DNA from: Legionella genomosp. 1
GTDB lineage: Bacteria > Pseudomonadota > Gammaproteobacteria > Legionellales > Legionellaceae
DNA length: 7,088 nucleotides
Reading direction: 5' to 3'
Assembly: GCA_945889365.1 (NCBI GenBank)
Contig: CAMDBQ010000072.1
Coordinates: 1-7,088 of the forward strand
The translations under genes were made by a program, and so were the position numbers. A model generated the notes under the pieces. That model was not told where the DNA came from, made no database searches, and saw only the letters and a program-made list of their open reading frames with translations. Positions 1-6,462 of the stretch are shown here, one piece after another (the first letter of the stretch is position 1; every line of letters starts with the position of its first letter).

Positions 1-2
1 AT

Positions 3-137
3 CATTACAAAGGCTTGTATGGCACCTATGCCACTCCTGAAGCCGCTCAACAGGCATTAAGTGCCCTACCTGACGATGTTAAGCAAGGGGCTGGGGTTAA
101 AACATGGGGGAGTGTACAACAAAATGTGACTGAATAG
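3..137 (+). CDS. SPOR-domain protein, C-terminal fragment (5' end outside the window)
   Basis: An open frame enters from the left edge and stops at TAG 135-137, giving 44 residues that begin HYKGLYGTYATPEAAQQAL and finish with LPDDVKQ, a conserved Trp and GSVQQ. This is the pattern of the last strand-helix-strand of a SPOR domain: an aromatic-G-x-Y strand, a helix rich in Ala and Gln, an LP turn, and a final strand ending in VQ. SPOR domains bind denuded peptidoglycan glycan strands, often at the division septum (DamX, DedD, FtsN, RlpA families). Only the tail is visible, so the parent protein, its membrane anchor and its exact family cannot be named; a DamX-like protein is one possibility. 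The gene converges on gspM with a 61-bp gap. Confidence 0.65.
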   Translation, partial: HYKGLYGTYATPEAAQQALSALPDDVKQGAGVKTWGSVQQNVTE

Positions 138-171
138 ATGCGGTTTTAAATGCGAACAAATCGCACATCTA
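135..171. terminator. Weak hairpin between the convergent SPOR gene and gspM
   Basis: TGCGA (151-155) pairs perfectly with TCGCA (161-165) around a 5-nt loop. It is nested inside an outer TAGATG (135-140) and CATCTA (166-171) pair. Read on the minus strand the inner hairpin is followed by TTTAAAA, which is only a poor U-tract. The position between two converging stop codons suits a bidirectional terminator, but the stem is short, so this is a tentative call. Confidence 0.25.
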
Positions 172-198
172 CAAACATTACGGGGGATTTACGTTACA

Positions 199-681
199 TT
201 ACGCCGTCATGATCGTCAGCATAACTTTAACTACTCCGGGCGTATCCGTACGTTCAGCTGAAAACTGCTTAATTGAAAAAGCATACGTCTGACTTACCGA
301 TCTCAACCAGGTCACAAACGGATTATAAGGCACCTGATCAAACGACAATTGAATATCACCGGCACCGGTTTGTTGTAATAGATAGGGAAAACCATGAAAT
401 GATGTGGATTTTAATTGATCTGCCAGCACCGACAACAATTTCGCACTACTGAGTGCCTGTGGAACTTTAACGTTTTTACGCTGCAGTCGCGCTTGTTCCA
501 TCCAGGCCAACGTTTCCTGTTGTTCAATCAATTGCTGCGACTTGTCATGCACCGCATTATTCAACGGTGCATAAATCAATATATACAGCAGAAAGAAAAA
601 ACAGCACACGCCACCACCGCCCAGCATCCACCGTTCACGCTCGTTTAAATTGCTCCAATATGTTTTTATATTCACAATCAC
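199..681 (-). CDS. gspM: Type II secretion system inner-membrane protein GspM
   Basis: GspM is a bitopic inner-membrane protein of the type II secretion assembly platform; it binds and stabilises GspL and links it to the pseudopilus machinery. The 160-residue product has the family layout: a short cytoplasmic start with the typical NLNERERWML segment (residues 11-20), one transmembrane helix at about 18-39 (glycine-rich, then aromatic and leucine-rich), a helical stretch rich in Gln, Glu and Ala at about 45-70, and a small periplasmic alpha/beta domain to the end. The start codon is GTG at 681, which overlaps the gspL TGA in the sequence GTGA, and GGAG lies 8 nt upstream (690-693). This indicates translational coupling to gspL. 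A second in-frame GTG at 675 is a less well placed alternative. Length is normal for the family. The sequence diverges fast in this family, so the gspL partner and topology are the main support. Confidence 0.88.
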   Translation of the reverse strand: MIVNIKTYWSNLNERERWMLGGGGVCCFFFLLYILIYAPLNNAVHDKSQQLIEQQETLAWMEQARLQRKNVKVPQALSSAKLLSVLADQLKSTSFHGFPYLLQQTGAGDIQLSFDQVPYNPFVTWLRSVSQTYAFSIKQFSAERTDTPGVVKVMLTIMTA

Positions 682-1907
682 AATCGTAACTCCAATGTGG
701 CAATAACCTGCTGTTCATGCGATGCGGCTTGTGCTTGCGTGACCTTCGCACCAGCCTGTTGCAGACGAAGCTCTAAGCCGTCAAGAGCCGCAAAATCTTT
801 AGCCAGCAAGGACACGGATAACATTTGATCTTGATAGCGCAATTGCTGAATAGTAAACGCTTCATTATTAATGGCCAAAGCCAACATATCATCTAATTGC
901 CACAAAGCCCTGTCCTGACCCGAACGCCCCTCTTTGAGCAATTGACCCACACGAAATTTAGGGCTGATAACCTGACGTGCCTGAGGAAAAAACTCACGGT
1001 AAATGACTGCGATTTTTTGATCAAGGGCTGCGATTTGAGAGGTTAACTTATGCGAAATAAATCCATTAACAGCAAGAATACTCACCAACCAAAGCACAGC
1101 CAATGCAGCACTCGCCTGATACCAGCGTGTGTGCAATTCCTGGCGCGTATTATGTTGCAATTCACCCTGACACAGGTTCATCACGTTATCTTTTAATAAA
1201 CGCTGTGCTGTCCATGCGTAAAAATACGTTCGAGATGTAGCGGCTAGCGTCGATAGCCCTTTGTCTTTGCTGTAACCCTCATCATGGATGGTGGAAGGGT
1301 GATCGCCGCTAGCCCCTATGGCTTGAATGGTATTACAAATTATCGGAGAACTATCATTAAACATCAACACCGGCGTTTGACTCATTCGACTTGACAAGTA
1401 TATTTCAGCAGTAGCCGCACTTAACGGGCCTTTAAACGCATCGTCATTAACCAATAAACTCGTTTCACTGACACACGCCTCCCCCGCTTTCAATGCAAAC
1501 CAATCCAGCGTAATCATATGAAAGCCGAGCGCTGCCGCATCAAGACGAGCCATTAAACCTTCTAACAGCGCCCTATCGATAACAGCAACCAAATACTGTT
1601 TGTTTTGATAATGCTGCTGATCAAACGCAACATGTACCGCTGAAACTGATTGTGCGATTTGCTCTTCTAATGCATAAGGAATAGCCGCGCGCGCTTTTCG
1701 CTCACCTAACCAAGGCAATTCAAGCTGATGCAAACTGCTGGATTCTGTAGGCAGCACAACAATGGTACGAGCATGAGCTTGAAGAGCTCTGAATGCATCA
1801 AACGAGCGCTTTTCTAAAGGCGCATCGATAAGACCTTGCTCATCCAGACGTAAGCCAAGACAATATTCATCAGTAAAATGCTGAGCAAACAAAAAACAAG
1901 TCGCCAT
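678..1907 (-). CDS. gspL: Type II secretion system inner-membrane protein GspL
   Basis: GspL recruits the secretion ATPase GspE to the inner membrane and pairs with GspM. The 409-residue product shows an actin-like cytoplasmic domain (about 1-200) containing the family segment ELPWLGERKARAAIPYALEE (residues 63-82), then a variable linker (about 198-225), a conserved NLCQGEL motif (244-250), one transmembrane helix at about 265-284, and a periplasmic part with the REFFPQAR motif (304-311) and a terminal ferredoxin-like fold. I place the start at ATG 1907, which has AAGGA 7 nt upstream (1915-1919). The open frame continues 18 codons further to 1961, but those codons run into a GC-rich palindrome and encode nothing family-like. 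The gene is 132 bp after mltB and overlaps gspM by 4 nt. The linker is encoded by a 73-bp palindrome (1242-1314), described separately. Confidence 0.92.
   Translation of the reverse strand: MATCFLFAQHFTDEYCLGLRLDEQGLIDAPLEKRSFDAFRALQAHARTIVVLPTESSSLHQLELPWLGERKARAAIPYALEEQIAQSVSAVHVAFDQQHYQNKQYLVAVIDRALLEGLMARLDAAALGFHMITLDWFALKAGEACVSETSLLVNDDAFKGPLSAATAEIYLSSRMSQTPVLMFNDSSPIICNTIQAIGASGDHPSTIHDEGYSKDKGLSTLAATSRTYFYAWTAQRLLKDNVMNLCQGELQHNTRQELHTRWYQASAALAVLWLVSILAVNGFISHKLTSQIAALDQKIAVIYREFFPQARQVISPKFRVGQLLKEGRSGQDRALWQLDDMLALAINNEAFTIQQLRYQDQMLSVSLLAKDFAALDGLELRLQQAGAKVTQAQAASHEQQVIATLELRL
1242..1314. repeat. In-frame palindrome inside gspL linker
   Basis: Bases 1242-1254 (GGCTAGCGTCGAT) are the reverse complement of 1302-1314 with 12 of 13 matches. 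After a 2-nt mismatch on each side, CCCTT and AAGGG extend the stem by 5 bp, so 17 of 20 positions can pair around a loop of about 33 nt. The element contributes roughly residues 198-222 of GspL, a Gly, Ser, Asp and Lys-rich, hydrophilic stretch between the actin-like domain and the conserved NLCQGEL motif. It introduces no stop or frameshift. It could be an inserted palindromic element tolerated in a loop, or a chance structure. Confidence 0.45.
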
Positions 1908-1914
1908 ACAGAAA

Positions 1915-1919
1915 TCCTT
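1915..1919 (-). promoter_or_regulatory. Ribosome binding site fixing the gspL start
   Basis: AAGGA on the minus strand lies 7 nt before ATG 1907. No comparable site precedes the upstream in-frame ATG at 1961, so the shorter gspL product is preferred. Confidence 0.7.
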
Positions 1920-1920
1920 T

Positions 1921-2025
1921 ATGTAGGGGAACGCGGCGCGCGCCCTTCTTTCAGGCCACACATATGATGGTTAACGAAAAGCGCGTGCATCTGGACGAAA
2001 GGGGGCGCACCGCGGACCCCCACAT
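1921..2025. repeat. GC-rich imperfect inverted repeat between mltB and gspL
   Basis: The outer arms 1921-1941 (ATGTAGGGGAACGCGGCG...) and 2005-2025 match as reverse complements at 17 of 21 positions. In the minus-strand transcript two of the four mismatches become G-U pairs, giving 19 of 21 paired. A weaker inner extension pairs TTTCAGGCCA (1949-1958) with TGGACGAAA (1992-2000). The arms are far richer in G+C than the flanking genes and fill nearly all of the 132-bp gap between mltB and gspL. No U-tract follows the stem, so it does not look like a simple terminator. It may be a dispersed palindromic element or small non-autonomous mobile element; no clear target-site duplication is visible. 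Confidence 0.6.
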
Positions 2026-2039
2026 ACAAAAACGGAAAC

Positions 2040-3059
2040 CTACGCATGCGCATGATTATGATGCTGCTGCAATGACGCCCATTGTTTCCCCAATTGCTGC
2101 GCCAACAAATAAACCACCAATGCATACTGTGGGCTAGTGTTGTAATGCGTAATCACATAAAAATTAGGATAAGCCACCCAATATTCTGCGCCTTGAGGAG
2201 TAGCCAGCTCAATCAAACCTGCTTTAGCAGGATGATATGACAAGGTATTTTCTGGACGAACGCCACTTGAGAGCAAGTGTTTAAACGTGTAATTAGGGAA
2301 TTTGCTATTGGTCGCCAATTGACGATAATGCGCGCCACGCATAACAGCCGGCTGGGTCACCACTTCATTCATTTTCCAGCCATGCTTATGAAAATAGTTA
2401 GCAACACTACTGATCACATCACGATCTTCATTCATCAAATCAACTTTACCTTTACCTGCAAAATTAACGGCATAAAACCGATAGCTGCTCGGCATAAATT
2501 GCGGTTTACCCATAGCCCCTGCATAAGAGCCCATATAATTAGTTGCAGGCACGTTATGCTCACGACACAACAATAAATATTCTCTTAATTCTTTAGTAAA
2601 AAATTCCGAACGTTTTGGATAATCAAACGCCAATGTAGTCAACGCATCCAACACTCGGTAATTGCCTTGGTTTTTGCCATACAATGTTTCCACACCAATG
2701 ATAGCTACGATAATATTGGCTGGCACACCGAATTGCTTTTGTGCCTGATCCAGCGTTGTTTGATTAGCCCGCCAAAACTCAAGACCGGCTTGGACACGTT
2801 GTGGTGTCAAAAACAAAGCTTTATAAACATCCCAAGTTTTCTTTTCATAGGGTCTTTCCATGGATGCAATAATTTGTGGCTGAAACTTTGCTTCATTCAA
2901 AACAGTAGTCAATTGCTTTCGATCAAAATGATGCTGCTTCACCATATCATTCATGAACAACTGCACATCCTTGCGTTGCGTTAATGCTGTATCAGCATGA
3001 ACAAAACCAACATTGAGCGACACCAAAAGGGCGAAACATACCTTGCTAAATTGACGCAT
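2040..3059 (-). CDS. mltB: Periplasmic lytic murein transglycosylase B (GH103, MltB/Slt35 family)
   Basis: This enzyme cleaves the MurNAc-GlcNAc bond of peptidoglycan and forms 1,6-anhydro-MurNAc ends. The 339-residue product opens with a signal peptide (MRQFSK basic start, hydrophobic CFALLVSLNVGFV core, probable cleavage after HA at residues 21-22). The catalytic glutamate is E124 in IIGVETLYGKN (120-130), which aligns with the family VETxYG motif. Other family marks are GNYRVLDALTTLAFDYPKR (132-150), GSYAGAMGKPQFMPSSY (177-193), and DLMNEDRDVISSVANYF with a following GW (207-228). There is no cysteine at the cleavage site, so unlike E. coli MltB it should be soluble rather than a lipoprotein. 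The tail is His-rich (QQHHNHAHA). ATG 3059 has AAGGA 6 nt upstream (3066-3070). It is the first gene of the unit that continues into gspL and gspM. Confidence 0.95.
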   Translation of the reverse strand: MRQFSKVCFALLVSLNVGFVHADTALTQRKDVQLFMNDMVKQHHFDRKQLTTVLNEAKFQPQIIASMERPYEKKTWDVYKALFLTPQRVQAGLEFWRANQTTLDQAQKQFGVPANIIVAIIGVETLYGKNQGNYRVLDALTTLAFDYPKRSEFFTKELREYLLLCREHNVPATNYMGSYAGAMGKPQFMPSSYRFYAVNFAGKGKVDLMNEDRDVISSVANYFHKHGWKMNEVVTQPAVMRGAHYRQLATNSKFPNYTFKHLLSSGVRPENTLSYHPAKAGLIELATPQGAEYWVAYPNFYVITHYNTSPQYALVVYLLAQQLGKQWASLQQHHNHAHA

Positions 3060-3088
3060 TAATTATCCTTATAAAACATTTAAACGTG

Positions 3089-3117
3089 ATCATCTCTGTA
3101 TTTGGATTATTTTGCAA
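3089..3117 (-). promoter_or_regulatory. Candidate sigma70 promoter for mltB-gspL-gspM
   Basis: On the minus strand TTGCAA (3112-3117) and GATGAT (3089-3094) are separated by 17 bp, each matching 4 of 6 consensus bases. The expected start site would lie about 20-25 nt upstream of the mltB ribosome binding site. It is a weak match judged by eye. Confidence 0.25.
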
Positions 3118-3127
3118 TATCATCAGG

Positions 3128-3140
3128 TGGCAAAATGCCA
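3128..3140. promoter_or_regulatory. Palindrome in the mltB/lepA divergent region
   Basis: TGGCA (3128-3132) and TGCCA (3136-3140) form a perfect 5-bp inverted repeat around AAA. It sits between the candidate promoters of two divergent units, so it could be an operator or simply a chance palindrome. The symmetry does not extend further. Confidence 0.25.
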
Positions 3141-3148
3141 AACCCACA

Positions 3149-3178
3149 TAGACTAATTACATGATATTAAGTTAAACT
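3149..3178 (+). promoter_or_regulatory. Candidate sigma70 promoter for lepA-lepB-rnc
   Basis: TAGACT (3149-3154) and TAAACT (3173-3178) are spaced by 18 bp and each match 4 of 6 consensus bases. The start site would fall about 20 nt before the lepA TTG codon, leaving a short leader. This is a weak call based on position and partial matches. Confidence 0.2.
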
Positions 3179-3204
3179 ACAGCATTTACCCTTAGGCAAT
3201 TTAA

Positions 3205-5010
3205 TTGAGCGACCTGACACGTATTCGAAATTTTTCTATTATTGCGCACATTGATCATGGCAAATCAACATTGGCCGACCGCTTTATCCAAATATGCGGT
3301 GGATTGTCTGATCGCGAAATGGGCGCTCAAGTGCTCGACTCGATGGATATTGAACGCGAGCGAGGCATTACTATCAAGGCGCAAAGTGTGTCGTTGAATT
3401 ACACGGCGCGTGATGGCAAAACCTACTTGCTTAACTTTATTGATACACCAGGTCATGTCGATTTCAGTTATGAAGTATCCCGATCGCTGGCTGCATGCGA
3501 AGGCGCCATTCTGGTGGTTGATGCCGCTCAAGGCGTTGAAGCGCAAACCGTTGCCGTGTGTTATACCGCTATCGATCAAGAACTCGAAGTCCTGCCTGTT
3601 CTGAATAAAATTGACTTGCCGCAAGCCGAACCTGAACGCGTTATTACTGAAATTGAAGACATTATTGGCGTTGATGCCCATGATGCCATTCACGTTAGTG
3701 CCAAAAGCGGCTTGGGCGTTGAAGATGTATTGGAGGCCATTGTTGCACGCATTCCTCCTCCGCAAGGCGACAGTGAAGCCCCGCTTCAAGCCTTAATTAT
3801 TGATTCCTGGTTTGACAGTTACTTAGGTGTGGTGTCTCTGGTGCGTATCGTCAATGGCACGATTCGCAAGGGTAATAAAATGCAGATCATGTCCACTGGC
3901 CGAAGTTATGAAGTGGGCCAAGTTGGTATTTTCACACCCAAACGCACCCCCTGCGATATGTTACAAGCAGGTGAAGTAGGCTATGTAGTTGCCGGCATTA
4001 AAGAAATTCAAGGTGCACCCGTTGGGGATACACTAACGCTGGAACGAAATCCCGCCAAGGATGTTTTACCTGGTTTTCAACGTGTAAAACCCCAGGTTTA
4101 CGCAGGTTTATTTCCCATTAGTTCTGAAGACTTTGAAGCATTTCGTGAAGCATTAGCTAAATTGAGCCTTAATGATGCATCACTGTTTTATGAACCAGAA
4201 TCATCTGAAGCCTTGGGCTTTGGTTTTCGCTGTGGGTTTTTAGGCATGTTGCATATGGAAATCGTTCAAGAACGTCTGGAACGAGAATACAATCTGGAGC
4301 TCATCTCAACGGCACCTACCGTTATTTATCAAATCATCAACACCAAAGGCGAAACGGTGATGATCGACAATCCATCGCGTCTGCCTCCGCCCCAACAAAT
4401 CAAACAAATGTTCGAACCCATTGTGCGTGCCAATATTCTCGTGCCACAAGATTATTTGGGTCCAATAATTACGTTGTGTGTTGAAAGACGTGGAACGCAG
4501 GTCAATATGACCTATAGTGGTCGCCAAGTTTCGGTAACTTACGATTTACCCATGAACGAAGTGGTTTCGGACTTTTTTGACCGGTTAAAATCGGTTAGTC
4601 GTGGTTATGCATCACTGGATTATAATTTCTTGCGCTTTGAAGAAGCTGATCTGGTTAAAATGGACGTGCTGATTAATACTGAGAAAGTCGATGCCCTGGC
4701 ATTGATCGTGCATCGAAGTGCGGCACAAAGTCGGGCAAAACTCTTGACCGATAAAATGCGTGAATTAATTCCGCGACAGATGTTTGACGTGGCGATTCAG
4801 GCCGCTCTTGGCGGGCATATTATTGCTCGACAAACGGTAAAAGCATTGCGTAAAAACGTAATCGCAAAATGTTATGGCGGTGACGTTTCACGTAAGCGCA
4901 AGTTGTTGGAAAAACAAAAAGCAGGTAAAAAGCGCATGAAACAAGTGGGGCATGTTGAGATACCACAAGAAGCATTTATGGCTGTATTTCAGACGGATAG
5001 AAAAAAATAA
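3205..5010 (+). CDS. lepA: Elongation factor 4 (LepA), ribosome GTPase
   Basis: LepA is a translational GTPase that acts on the ribosome during initiation and elongation. The 601-residue product has full family length and all GTPase motifs: AHIDHGKST (14-22), RGIT (53-56), DTPGH (80-84), NKID (134-137) and SAK (165-167). EF-G-like domains follow, and then the LepA-specific C-terminal domain with YGGDVSRKRKLLEKQKAGKK and RMKQVGHVEIPQEAF. The start is TTG at 3205, giving MSDLTRIRNFSIIAHIDHGK, the expected LepA N-terminus; no ATG or GTG near this point would retain the first GTPase motif. The ribosome site is weak (AGG at 3194-3196, 8 nt upstream). The gene leads the lepA-lepB-rnc operon and is separated from lepB by 24 bp. 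Confidence 0.97.
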   Translation: MSDLTRIRNFSIIAHIDHGKSTLADRFIQICGGLSDREMGAQVLDSMDIERERGITIKAQSVSLNYTARDGKTYLLNFIDTPGHVDFSYEVSRSLAACEGAILVVDAAQGVEAQTVAVCYTAIDQELEVLPVLNKIDLPQAEPERVITEIEDIIGVDAHDAIHVSAKSGLGVEDVLEAIVARIPPPQGDSEAPLQALIIDSWFDSYLGVVSLVRIVNGTIRKGNKMQIMSTGRSYEVGQVGIFTPKRTPCDMLQAGEVGYVVAGIKEIQGAPVGDTLTLERNPAKDVLPGFQRVKPQVYAGLFPISSEDFEAFREALAKLSLNDASLFYEPESSEALGFGFRCGFLGMLHMEIVQERLEREYNLELISTAPTVIYQIINTKGETVMIDNPSRLPPPQQIKQMFEPIVRANILVPQDYLGPIITLCVERRGTQVNMTYSGRQVSVTYDLPMNEVVSDFFDRLKSVSRGYASLDYNFLRFEEADLVKMDVLINTEKVDALALIVHRSAAQSRAKLLTDKMRELIPRQMFDVAIQAALGGHIIARQTVKALRKNVIAKCYGGDVSRKRKLLEKQKAGKKRMKQVGHVEIPQEAFMAVFQTDRKK

Positions 5011-5021
5011 AAATAACCTAC

Positions 5022-5028
5022 AAGGGGG
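5022..5028 (+). promoter_or_regulatory. Strong ribosome binding site of lepB
   Basis: AAGGGGG followed by TAAAAC lies directly before ATG 5035, a clear purine-rich site, stronger than that of lepA. It supports the called lepB start. Confidence 0.6.
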
Positions 5029-5034
5029 TAAAAC

Positions 5035-5790
5035 ATGAATTTCGCTCTTATATTGCTTGTTCTCTCAGTAGTAAGCGGCACAATCTACTTGCTCGACATC
5101 CTGTTTTGGGCGAAAAAGCGCGAGTCAAGTCAAAAGCCTTCGCTCTTAATTGAATACTCACGTTCATTTTTCCCTGTGTTTTTTACCGTTTTATTACTGC
5201 GCTCATTTTTGGTGGAACCCTTCCGTATCCCATCCGGTTCGTTAGAACCCACCCTGCTGGTTGGTGATTTTGTAGCGGTCAACAAATGGGCCTACGGGAT
5301 TCGATTGCCCGTTTGGGAGAAGAAAATAATTACCATTTCTCATCCAAAAACGGGTGAGATTGCAGTTTTTCGCTGGCCGCCTGAACCTACATATGATTAC
5401 ATTAAGCGTGTGATTGGTGTTCCAGGTGACCACGTCACTTATCACAATAAAGTGTTAACCATTAATGGCCAGGAAATGAAACAAACCTTTCTTGAGTATA
5501 CAACAGACGAAAGCTCGGGCAACACCGTTAGCAAATACCAGGAAAACCTGAGCGGCGTTGAACATGATATTTATGTGCGCCCCGATGTGCCTGCTGTTGA
5601 TATCAATGTCACCGTTCCTGCCGGTCAGTATTTCATGATGGGAGATAATCGTGATGACAGTGCGGACAGTCGCTTTTGGGGCTTTGTATCCGATGAGTAC
5701 CTGCGCGGCAAGGCATCCCTGGTTTGGATGAGCTGGAATGCTAAAAACTACAACGTTCGCTGGAACAGAATAGGTCGGATGATTCATTGA
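5035..5790 (+). CDS. lepB: Signal peptidase I
   Basis: LepB is the inner-membrane Ser-Lys protease that removes signal peptides from proteins exported by Sec and Tat. The 251-residue product has two N-terminal membrane segments (about 3-24 and 45-61), with the catalytic domain in the periplasm. The catalytic serine is S69 in RIPSGSLEPTL (64-74), where the usual Met after the serine is Leu. The general base is K124 in YDYIKRVIGVPGD (120-132), and the C-terminal box is GDNRDDSADSRFWGFV (203-218). The start at ATG 5035 has a strong ribosome site. It lies between lepA (24 bp upstream) and rnc, whose ATG overlaps the lepB stop by one base (TGATG, 5788-5792). The length is shorter than E. coli LepB (324 residues) but normal for many gammaproteobacteria. 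Confidence 0.96.
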   Translation: MNFALILLVLSVVSGTIYLLDILFWAKKRESSQKPSLLIEYSRSFFPVFFTVLLLRSFLVEPFRIPSGSLEPTLLVGDFVAVNKWAYGIRLPVWEKKIITISHPKTGEIAVFRWPPEPTYDYIKRVIGVPGDHVTYHNKVLTINGQEMKQTFLEYTTDESSGNTVSKYQENLSGVEHDIYVRPDVPAVDINVTVPAGQYFMMGDNRDDSADSRFWGFVSDEYLRGKASLVWMSWNAKNYNVRWNRIGRMIH

Positions 5791-6461
5791 TGCAGAATAA
5801 ATTACAGCGCTTGTGCCGGCGACTCGATCATGAATTCAAGTCGCTTGCCTATCTAAAACAGGCGTTAACCCATCGCAGCGCGAGCACTGCCAACAACGAG
5901 CGGTTTGAATTTTTTGGCGACTCCATTTTGAGCATGGTTATTTCTCATGCCTTGTTTGAGCAGTTTCCTGAACAAAACGAAGGGCAGCTTAGTCGCCTGC
6001 GCGCGCATTTGGTTCGGGGTGAAATGCTGGCAACCATTGCCGCAGAGCTTGAGTTAGGTGATTATTTGTATCTGGGTCAAGGGGAGTTAAAAAGCGGTGG
6101 ATTCCGCCGTGCATCAACCTTGGCCGACGCACTGGAAGCTATATTTGCTGCCGTATTCTTTGACGGTGGTTTTGATGCGGCACGCCTGGTCATCCTCAAA
6201 TTGTTCCAATCTCGCCTGGATGATCCCGAATTAAGTGCCACGTTAAAAGATTCAAAAACACAACTACAAGAACACCTGCAAGCCCAAAAGAAAACGCTTC
6301 CAGAATACACATTAACCAAAATTGTTGGCGATGAGCATGAACAGGTGTTTTACGTCAAATGTGATGTTTCGGCGTTGAAGTTAACCACACACGGCCACGC
6401 TGAAACCCGTCGGAAAGCAGAACAGATTGCAGCGAAGCTCGTGTTGCAGAAGTTAAAATAG
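5790..6461 (+). CDS. rnc: Ribonuclease III
   Basis: RNase III cleaves double-stranded RNA, including the rRNA precursor and structured mRNAs. I prefer ATG 5790, which overlaps the lepB stop as TGATG, giving 223 residues; a TTG one codon earlier (5787) is the alternative. The catalytic domain carries the signature NERFEFFGDSILS (36-48) with metal ligands E37, E40 and D44, and the second pair D113 and E116 in LADALEA (111-117). A double-stranded-RNA-binding domain starts near DSKTQLQEHLQ (about 154) and ends with RRKAEQIAAKLVL. Some usually conserved positions differ: Leu to Phe twice in the signature, FAAVFFDGG where the family normally has IGAVYLDGG, and HGHAETRR where GxGxSKK is usual. All acidic catalytic residues remain, so it should be active. 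No era gene follows. Confidence 0.96.
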   Translation: MQNKLQRLCRRLDHEFKSLAYLKQALTHRSASTANNERFEFFGDSILSMVISHALFEQFPEQNEGQLSRLRAHLVRGEMLATIAAELELGDYLYLGQGELKSGGFRRASTLADALEAIFAAVFFDGGFDAARLVILKLFQSRLDDPELSATLKDSKTQLQEHLQAQKKTLPEYTLTKIVGDEHEQVFYVKCDVSALKLTTHGHAETRRKAEQIAAKLVLQKLK

Positions 6462-6462
6462 T

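Noticed and set aside
1908..1961. Eighteen-codon N-terminal extension of gspL
   Set aside because: It reads into the GC-rich palindrome, has no family similarity and no ribosome site, whereas ATG 1907 has a well placed AAGGA.
1919..2125. 68-codon minus-strand frame overlapping the mltB 3' end
   Set aside because: It is a shadow of mltB plus the intergenic palindrome, with no start signal and low-complexity Arg, Pro and His content.
3128..3140. Sigma54 promoter based on TGGCA in the divergent region
   Set aside because: The required TGCW block at the correct spacing after TGGC is absent; the sequence is only a short palindrome.
3265..3789. 174-codon minus-strand frame opposite lepA
   Set aside because: It is antisense to the strongly conserved GTPase domain of lepA and shows no family motifs.
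5455..5787. 110-codon minus-strand frame opposite lepB
   Set aside because: It is antisense to lepB catalytic boxes and has no start signal or recognised motif.
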